Assembly: GCF_030463535.1 (NCBI RefSeq)
Contig: NC_132898.1
Location: forward strand, 26,480,662 to 26,544,661
From: Salminus brasiliensis
Lineage: Eukaryota; Chordata; Actinopteri; Characiformes; Bryconidae
Reading direction: 5' to 3'
DNA: 64,000 bases
In this document: piece after piece, positions 57,539 through 64,000 of the stretch
Layout of the letters: every line of letters begins with the position of its first letter
How positions within the stretch are numbered: position 1 is the first letter of the stretch
Position numbers and translations under genes: made by a program
Notes under the pieces: generated by a model
Database searches by the model: none
The model's input: the letters and a program-made list of their open reading frames with translations, nothing else
Told to the model about the DNA's origin: nothing

Positions 57539-59073
57539 AACTAGGGGCAGTGAGTACACACACACCCAGAGCGGTGGGCAGCCAACTCCAGCGCCCGGGG
57601 AGCAGAGAGGGTAAAGAGTCTTGCTCAAGGGCCCAACAGTGGCAGCTTGCCGAGCCCGGGAATCGAACCCACAACCCTGTGATCAATACTCCAGGCCTCT
57701 AACCACTGAGCCTCCACTGCCCTTTTCGACCTGCTGCATCAAGGCATCCAGGTTCTCGCCAGCCATAAAGGTAAAGGTGCACGTATTGGTTACTGTACAG
57801 CGAAATGCGTCCTCCGCATTTAACCCATCTGTGGTAGTGAACACACACACACACACATACACACATACATACACACACACACTAGTGAACTAGGGGCAGT
57901 GAGTACACACACACCCAGAGCGGTGGGCAGCCAACTCCAGCACCCGGGAAGCAGACAGGGTAAAGGGCCTTGCTCAAGGGCCCAACAGTGGCAGCTTGCC
58001 GAGCCCGGGAATCGAACCCACAACCCTGTTATCAACAGCCCGGCACTTGGTGGGTCCAAGCCCTTCCACTACCGGACGGCCCACCTGTAGAATGTGTCAG
58101 AATGTGGAAGATACATGGTGGCAAATAGGAGCCCATATCTGCAATCGCAGATATGCTGTACTTTTACTGCATAGGTGGTCTTTTCTGACAAGTTCAGTGG
58201 CAAAAATAGACCTCCTAAAGGAAAAAGCAGGGTTAACCTCACACTGAGTCAGCAAATTTCTTATTCCCCAGCTGTTCATCTCGTCAAACCCCAGCAGCTG
58301 ACACTGTCTCTTACAGCAAACCATAGACACAGTCTATACAGACATGGTGAACAATAAAGTGGACTGGCATAGCTAGCTAACGTTAGTGGGACGGTTTTGC
58401 AGGGCACGCTGCAGCCAAACTAACCGGCCTCTCTAAACGAACTAGCCTAGCTCGTCTATACCCGGCTTCATTCATCACAGAGAGCTCCTTTAAAGCCGGG
58501 GAAACACCGGTAAACACCGTTAAAACGTGCCAGAGCTCAATGCTTCTCCCCAACAGAGCCAAACTCATCCCAGCAGGGGGTGGCAGCTAAGCTAACAGCG
58601 GCATTTCTCTACAAATCAAACTAAACCTGGAAGACCATCAACGTTTACTAACGACTTCACAAACTCATATCTGCTCCGAAAAGACGACGACAAACCGTCC
58701 AAAGTCGTTGCTAACTATTCAGAAGTGAGCCTTGACTCTTAATTCTACCTGCACTTTAAAACTAGGACTTTTTAACCCATACAGACTCAATTGTTTACAC
58801 AATCGCTGGCCGCTAAGAGCCCAAGCTAATGCTAATGCTAAAGCTAAAGCTAACGCTAACGCTAACCAGCCGTCCGCACTTTTCCGGCTACACTGAAACA
58901 ATCTCTTGTTTCACCGCGTAAAACACAGCCCCCTTCACCGCAAACGACCCCGAGTAACAGGCGAGGGTTTCCTCTAACCCACGGCGTGTGAATTGACCTA
59001 AAAACCTGTGGAAGTAAGTATAAATCTTGAAGAGAGAAACAATCGTGAAGCTCTAACCTCCACCGGCAGCCAT
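52420..59073 (-). CDS. kbtbd8: kbtbd8, BTB-BACK-Kelch CUL3 adaptor (whole coding span, four exons)
   Basis: This gene encodes a Kelch repeat and BTB domain protein that, in vertebrates, recruits substrates to CUL3 ubiquitin ligases. Mammalian KBTBD8 drives mono-ubiquitylation of NOLC1 and TCOF1 during neural crest specification. Coding exons are 59073-59058, 56869-56662, 55638-54521 and 52883-52420. All introns are GT-AG (phases 1, 2, 1), and the join gives 601 residues plus a stop, the human length as I remember it. The BTB domain is about residues 40-146 (TDIVVEVDHGKTFSCHRNVL), BACK is about 150-255, and Kelch-type repeats run from about 300 to 590. The C-terminus LYPQCLQKVL and the block RLGMTASEMVICFDAAHKHS match KBTBD8 rather than KBTBD2 or KBTBD6/7. 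The start at 59073 is supported by the MAA N-terminus and the phase-1 join to exon 2. No frameshift or missing segment is seen. Confidence 0.96.
52884..54120. other. kbtbd8 intron 3, unique part
   Basis: AT-rich intron sequence without recognisable coding, RNA or repeat signals beyond short A-runs. Confidence 0.5.
54121..54508 (+). mobile_element. Tc1-type MITE beside the kbtbd8 exon 3 donor
   Basis: It runs from AATGTCCAAAAGTAAGTGGA through CAATAGAATAGGACTTTCTG and CCATCCAATACTTTTGGAAG to CCTTCTTCCAAAAGCAGGAT. The far terminus appears cut off, leaving only about 12 bases before the exon boundary at 54521. Confidence 0.75.
54521..55638 (-). CDS. kbtbd8: kbtbd8 coding exon 3 (rest of BTB, BACK, first Kelch repeats)
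   Basis: The exon is 1118 bases, with acceptor GTGTTAG/ATCAATG and donor CAAG/GTGAGT. It encodes residues 75-448, starting SMFTSGLTES. The BACK domain includes YIRKKFLCVM and VYESIVRWLEH, and the Kelch part includes EVGIVVTSENDIFIAGGYRP. The open frame extends further upstream to an ATG at 55685, but those codons lie before a good acceptor and do not resemble the family, so they are intron. A MITE lies 12 bases beyond the donor. Confidence 0.97.
55639..56661. other. kbtbd8 intron 2
   Basis: Unique AT-rich sequence. An open frame on the plus strand at 56400-56855 runs across exon 2 on the wrong strand and is a shadow. Confidence 0.5.
56662..56869 (-). CDS. kbtbd8: kbtbd8 coding exon 2 (first half of BTB domain)
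   Basis: The exon is 208 bases, with acceptor CATCACAG and donor CAG/GTAGAC. It encodes residues 6-75, including ALYDEAQLTDIVVEVDHGKT and RNVLAAISPYFR, the dimerisation half of the BTB fold. No ATG-started open frame covers it in the right frame, so it was found by matching family sequence and splice sites. It ends after two bases of an Arg codon that exon 3 completes. Confidence 0.95.
57150..58085. repeat. 389 bp direct duplication of a fish repeat in kbtbd8 intron 1
   Basis: CCCTTTTCGACCTGCTGCAT occurs at 57331 and 57720, and the surrounding 389 bases repeat almost exactly. Both copies include GTACAGCGAAATGCGTCCTC, (CA)n tracts (about 57452-57533 and 57842-57881) and a tRNA-like GGAATCGAACCCACAACCCT. 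A third partial unit starts at about 57150. Confidence 0.85.
58826..58868. repeat. (GCTAAN)n hexamer repeat near kbtbd8 exon 1
   Basis: Seven hexamers GCTAAT/GCTAAA/GCTAAC about 190 bases inside intron 1 from the exon 1 donor. Confidence 0.8.
59058..59073 (-). CDS. kbtbd8: kbtbd8 coding exon 1 (16 coding bases)
   Basis: This exon holds only the ATG and five codons (MAAGG) plus the first base of a sixth. The donor is GTTAGA, just after 59058. Joining to exon 2 makes a GAC codon and the sequence MAAGGDVGKLLQVQNG, comparable to the remembered human start MAASADLSK. Gene finders may miss an exon this short, which would leave a false start in exon 3. Confidence 0.85.
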
Positions 59074-59104
59074 TCTCGCCCCGTCTGTCTCACTGCTGCG
59101 AGAA

Positions 59105-59185
59105 AAAACGTCACCGGTGAATCTGAGCCCCGGAAACAAGCAACAGCCAATCAGCTTCGCCGAAGGCCTCCCAGCGACCAATAGA
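59105..59185 (-). promoter_or_regulatory. kbtbd8: kbtbd8 core promoter with paired CCAAT boxes
   Basis: Within 110 bases upstream of the ATG are two CCAAT boxes, at 59147-59151 (context AGCCAATCAG, a near-ideal NF-Y site) and 59178-59182 (ACCAATAG). They are 31 bp apart, about three helical turns. A TGACG half-CRE lies at 59108-59112. No TATA box is seen, which fits a widely expressed gene. Binding is inferred. Confidence 0.55.
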
Positions 59186-59399
59186 AAAAGGCGGCATTCA
59201 CAATTTGTCGGGGTGCATCCAAAGCGATGTCACGAACAGGCTCCAGCGAGTCCTGCTTAATTAGACCTGCTGCAGTCAGCAACACGGAGATAAACAGTCT
59301 CCTGAATCCAGGTAAAGCCAGTCAGAAGCTCTGAGGCTCCAACCAAGCACTTTAACGGAGCCCCTGAAGTATCAAAGGAAGAACATTAATATTTAGACA

Positions 59400-59910
59400 C
59401 TTAAATCGATCGCTCAATTTAATCAATCAGTCTCTTGATTTAACAAACGGTTCCCTCAATTTAATTAATTATTCATTTTATTTAATAAACAGTCCCCTCA
59501 AGATTAATAAATCATTTCTCAATTTAATAAATAAATGATTTAATAAATCGTTGCATAAATTTCATAAACCAGTCCCTTGATTTAATAAACAATTTCCTAA
59601 TTTTTTTCAATTTAATAAATCTTTCCTCAATTTAATTAATAAATCCCCTGATTTAATTTATCGTTGCATCAATTTCATAAACCATTCCCTTGATTTTAAA
59701 AACAGTTTCCTCAATTTAATATTTTTTCCTCAATTTAATAAATGATTCCCTTGATTTAATAAACGTTTTCTTCAATTGAATAAATAAATCCCCTGATTTA
59801 AAACATTGTTGCATCAATTTCATAAATCATTCCTTTGATTTAATAAAATTGTCCTCTATTTAATAAATTAATCCCTCAATTTATTGCGTTTGTTCCCTCA
59901 ATTTAGTTAA
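59400..59910. repeat. AT-rich degenerate tandem repeat upstream of kbtbd8
   Basis: Units of about 40-80 bases built on CTCAATTTAATAAATCATTC and CCTTGATTTAATAAACAGTT, about 10 diverged copies. Confidence 0.8.
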
Positions 59911-62050
59911 ACGGCCCCATCTAAAGTTATGGATCAGCTACGACACAAATAAAGCTACAAATATGCAAAAAAACATGCTATAATATTTGACAAACCTACA
60001 GACATGCTATTATACCCTCAACTTAAAAAAAAATGTTTTTAAAAATGTAATCAAGCTTAATGTCACGTCAATTAAAACTGTGTCTTTCTTGGCATGGTTG
60101 AATAACGAGAGTTTGTTACATGGAACTGACAAAAATCGTGAAACGGGGTACTCGCTAGGCTAAAAGCTAACACTAGCCAAACTGGACTACCTCAGCTGAA
60201 CCAAACTGGAGCAAAACCCAGGTCATAATGGAAAGCAGTGGCTTATTTTCACTGGTAATATTTAAGAAAGCCAACGTGGGGAAGTGAGTCAGGGCAAAGC
60301 TAAAAGCAATCTCTACATGTTGCTAATAACACAGGGCGCTGAGAGGACCCAATGAGAGGACAGCAGCGCTATCTGCTTGCTCTGGAATAATTACAGCCGT
60401 TTTCTGTTACAGTGTTAAAACTGTGCTGTAATATTTGGGTTCTGTGGGCCATCACTGGTGTCGTAAACCAGTCAGTAAAAGCAGAGCTTATTGTAAATCA
60501 GCATGCTTCTTTCTGTAAAAAAATAACAGGGTGGTAAACAGGCTTGTTAAACAACATTAGAGTATTTTTCATCCCAACCAAAGTCACATACTTATTATTT
60601 TACTTTAGTTTTGCGTCAAATAACAACGCAAAAAAAACTAATGATGCATTCCTTGGCTTTTCTGTGGGTCCATTCATGAAATTTGAACACAATGAAAAGG
60701 GTATCTGGAGTTTCCTGACTATGCAAAAACTGTAAAAACTACAGAAATGGAAATTCGAGGTTTTTAATCACATTAAAATCCAGCTTCTTTTACAATAGAC
60801 TTTAACAGATGGGTGCTCCCTCTTTTAAAACTGTGGCTCCTGTCCTCGGCTCAGTTTTATCAGTCCTGCACCAACAGCAAATCCATTCTACCACTGCCTG
60901 ACACTGTAAAATGACACAAAAGGAGTCCAATAAAACACAGCTGCAATCTACGCAATCGATTTCACCTGCTTTTCCCCACTCCCTCTCTTGCTCAGGCTGT
61001 GAAATTGGACCTAGCTGCTCTGAAATGAAAGGAAAAACGGCTTCCCGTGGCCTCTGCTAGGCCACAATACTTTATTTCATCCCCCCACCTTGTATTTCTT
61101 GCCTATAACCTGCACTTTAGATATATAGAAAGCAATTTCCTCATATAGGCGCTCAAGACGTTCCCCGGATTGTGTTTTGTTAGGACATGAATGGAAAGGC
61201 TGGCTTTTACCCATTCCCACCATCACAAAATGCCACCCTCTGTTTGGGAGACCAGAGTGCTCGCAGAAGTGGCCACACAAAAGGAAAATAACTCAAGGCA
61301 ACAGTTGTTAAAATTCAGGGCCCTCGTCGATTCTCCCAGTAAAAGGTTTTGTGTGTAACTCGGGGGTGGTGGGTATAATCTGTCAGGGTCTGTTACAGGA
61401 CTGTGTGTGGTGTGTACGAAAAATTGCTTCAGCCTTGCGTGCTAATTTCATTCCAGGGCTTAAAAGAAAGCCTGGAAATTCTGCTCCTTCAGTTCTTCAG
61501 TACTACAGGAGGCATTGGTCGCTAGGTTGATTAAAGGAGTAGTTCTGCGAGAAACTAGATTAACATGATTCATGGTTGACCCCAGACACAGTCAATCAGC
61601 TAAGACATTTTTGAAGTTTAAAGTTTGCTTTTAGAACAAACTCTGGATTTGGACTGTCACCAATTTCATCTCGTTTCGACACTCGCCTAAAATCTTTATT
61701 GATTTCCTTTAGAATTCTATAGAACATTAGAAAAACCATCATTTGGTAAAACAACATGACCAGAGCTCATTTAAACATTCAAGCTAAAACTGGAAGAGTT
61801 ACTCAAACCCAACAACATCGGAAGACGTTGTTATCTGGTTAATTGCAGGTTGAGGTGTCAGATGACCAAAATTCTGAAAGTCGGGACAACGTCTAATGCA
61901 AACGTCGGTTTGATATTTGTTAAGTTGTGGCGTTAAGTAACCAAACTCCAACATCTTCCAAACGTCACATGGCAACATCATATTGACGTAAAAAAATACA
62001 GACGTTTAGTGGTGAGGTCTGCTAAACTTCATCATGTCAGCATCTACCCA
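59910..62050. other. Upstream flank without recognisable gene
   Basis: Unique sequence. About 60580-60775 is an interspersed repeat shared with 25320-25500 (GGGTCCATTCATGAAATTTG). No coding pattern. Confidence 0.45.
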
Positions 62051-62052
62051 AT

Positions 62053-62951
62053 GTTACTGCTCCTGTTGGTGTAATGTGGAGGTGTCCCAATACTTTTGTC
62101 CATGTATGGTAGATTCCTGATCCTGTTGGTGTAATGTGGAGGTGTCCTGATACTTTTGTCCATGTAGTGTAGATTACTGCTCCTGAAGGTGTAATGTGGA
62201 GGTGCCCCAATACTTTTGTCCATGTAGTGTAGATTACTGCTCCTGTAGGTTTAATGTGGTGTCCAGATACTTTTGTCCATGTAGTGTAGATTACTGCTCC
62301 TGTAGGTTTAATGTGGAGGTGTCCAGATACTTTTGTCCATGTAGTGTAGATTACTGCTCCTGTTGGTGTAATGTGGAGGTGTCCAGATACTTTTGTCCAT
62401 GTAGTGTAGATTATTGCTCCTGTAGATGTAATGTGGAGGTGTCCTGATACTTTTGTCCATGTAGTGTAGATTACTGCTCCTGTAGATGTAATGTGGAGGT
62501 GTCCCGATACTTTTGTCCATGTAGTGTAGATTACTGCTCCTGAAGGTGTAATGTGGAGGTGTCCCAATACTTTTGTCCATGTATGGTAGATTACTGCTCC
62601 TGTAGGTGAAATGTGGAGGTGTCCTGATACTTTTGTCCATGTAATGTAGATTACTGCTCCTGAAGGTGTAATGTGGAGGTGTCCTGATACTTTTGTCCAT
62701 GTAATGTAGATTATTGCTCCTGTAGGTGTAATGTGGAGGTGTCCTGATACTTTTGTCCATGTAATGTAGATTACTGCTCCTGTTGGTGTAATGTGGAGGT
62801 GTCCCAATACTTTTGTCCACGTATGGTAGATTCCTGCTCCTGTTGGTGTAATGTGGAGGTGTCCAGATACTTTTGTCCATTTAGTGTAGATTACTGCTCC
62901 TATAGGTGTAATGATGAGGTGTCCCAATACTTTTGTCCATGCAGTGTAGAT
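62053..62951. repeat. 60 bp satellite built from a MITE end, about 15 copies
   Basis: The unit contains CCAATACTTTTGTCCATGTA, GTGTAGATTACTGCTCCTGT and AGGTGTAATGTGGAGGTGTC. The first block is the terminus of the Tc1-type MITEs elsewhere in the window. Because 60 is a multiple of three, the minus strand is open for 346 codons (TWTKVSGHLHITPTGAVIY repeats), which is an artefact. Confidence 0.95.
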
Positions 62952-63178
62952 TTGACTGTTAGGAACAAATGGAGATCTGGATGTGACCAGATTATTAACC
63001 AGGGGTTGTGAGATGTTATTGGTTGTGTATTTACTGAAATGAGATGGTGACAACCTAACTCCAGTGTTTGTTAGCAATGTTAGCCTAGCGTCTCTTATTT
63101 GAAGCCAAATTTAAGATACCAAACCTGTCCTGGCTGATCGACTGCATCTGGGGTCAGAGATCTGGGGTAAGTAATTAG

Positions 63179-63210
<32 letters not shown>

Positions 63211-63442
63211 AGAGCAACTGCACTCACTTGGTGATGAATCCCCCCGCCCCCCCCACTCCCTCCAATCCACTCTCTTGCTCCTGCACAATCAGCTGAGAGA
63301 GAGAGAGAGAAAGAGAGGGCGAGAGAGCATGCGGTGTGCTGGGCCGGCAGCATTGAATTGCAGAACAGGACGCCACATGGGGAGTGGGACGGAATGCAGT
63401 GGAAGAGTGGAACGGGAGGCAGGGGGTGTGATCGTAGTTTAA

Positions 63443-63483
<41 letters not shown>

Positions 63484-64000
63484 GTCTGAGATGAAGGTAA
63501 TAGGTTATTATAGTCCTCAGGGGACATGTGTACGAGTGTGTGTACGAGTGTGTGTACAAGTGTGTGGGAATGCTGAGTCTCTCTCCGCCACCCGTGAGGA
63601 AGCAAATAGCAGCGTGGCAGGAGGCGGCAGTAAATAACCAACTGGATCTCACAGCTACATGTTTAAAAAGTGCTTGTGGACCTGCCCCTCACCTCAGGCC
63701 CGAGCAGACAGGTGCTTCAGCATCTGCCACTGTATCTCCCTCAACCTGTCAGCACCTCTGCAGCTCACCTAGAGAAAGGCTGGAGAGGGAGCTACACTGA
63801 GTGTCTATTGTGAAGGACCCTGAGAGCTTGATGAGTCCACAGTTGTCACTTTGACTTGATGACTTTTATGCATATTTCCACCGAGGTTCTGGAAGCTTAT
63901 AAAGAACTAGAGGTCTGGAACTGTAGGAACATTTCCACCGTGGTTCTGGAAGCTTATGAAGAACTAGAGGTCTGGAACTGTAGGTCCATTTCCACCGAGG
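62952..64000. other. Right edge of window, microsatellites and unique sequence
   Basis: (TG)n at 63179-63200 and 63443-63482, a GA tract at 63293-63316, then unique sequence. A near-exact direct repeat of about 67 bases (ATTTCCACCGAGGTTCTGGA and GAACTAGAGGTCTGGAACTG) starts at 63875 and again about 63931, with a third start at the window end. Confidence 0.6.

Noticed and set aside
57640..57690. tRNA gene (GGAATCGAACCCACAACCC block)
   Set aside because: Only a B-box-like stretch is present within a repeat, with no cloverleaf. It is a SINE-type remnant.
62037..63077. 346-codon frame with TWTKVSGHLHITPTGAVIY repeats, resembling a repeat protein
   Set aside because: It comes from the 60 bp satellite, whose unit is a multiple of three. 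The DNA unit contains a MITE end, and the parallel frames are open too.

Overview
The window looks like a teleost fish chromosome, most likely an otophysan (characin, catfish or knifefish type). The evidence is two vertebrate genes with GT-AG introns, Tc1-family transposons and MITEs of fish type, a tRNA-derived SINE, L2-like LINE tails, and a very high load of micro- and minisatellites. There are no bacterial-type operons and no CRISPR array, and I found no tRNA or rRNA gene. The order-level guess comes from remembered repeat families, so it is an inference.

Two protein-coding genes can be supported, both on the minus strand and arranged head to tail. kbtbd8 has four coding exons between 59073 and 52420. 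They join in frame to 601 codons and encode a BTB-BACK-Kelch adaptor of CUL3 ubiquitin ligases. Its promoter side carries two CCAAT boxes 31 bp apart. About 10 kb downstream is a monocarboxylate/proton symporter of the SLC16A1/SLC16A7 (MCT1/MCT2) group. Its five coding exons between 42019 and 18398 join in frame to 493 codons, and all four introns are phase 1. The two proteins act in different processes (ubiquitin signalling in the cell, lactate/pyruvate transport at the membrane), and nothing suggests joint function. The linkage is still informative. In human the SLC16A1 and SLC16A7 loci lie beside LRIG2 and LRIG3, and KBTBD8 lies beside LRIG1. A transporter of this group next to kbtbd8 is therefore what a further ohnologue kept in fish would look like.

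Layout: 1-18.2 kb is gene-poor flank, with MITEs, a SINE-like copy, a 1.7 kb GA-rich minisatellite (10.7-12.4 kb), further GA tracts, transposon-end minisatellites, and a field of GGTTCTTT/AAAGAACC repeats. From 18.4 to 42.0 kb is the transporter gene, whose introns hold a 22 bp CCAAT-rich minisatellite, a 69 bp higher-order repeat, a hairpin, a Tc1 copy split by an L2-like LINE tail, two other decayed Tc1 elements, a GAAA-rich tract and several blocks of complex sequence. From 42.0 to 46.7 kb are a SINE, a MITE and a degenerate array of about 170 bp units. From 46.7 to 52.4 kb is probable 3' UTR or flank of kbtbd8. From 52.4 to 59.1 kb is kbtbd8, with a 389 bp direct duplication in intron 1 and a MITE next to a splice donor. 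From 59.1 to 64 kb is upstream flank with AT-rich repeats and a 60 bp satellite built from a MITE end.

Most long open frames in the window (up to 433 codons) are simple-repeat artefacts. The most striking non-genic theme is repeated conversion of transposon termini into tandem arrays.
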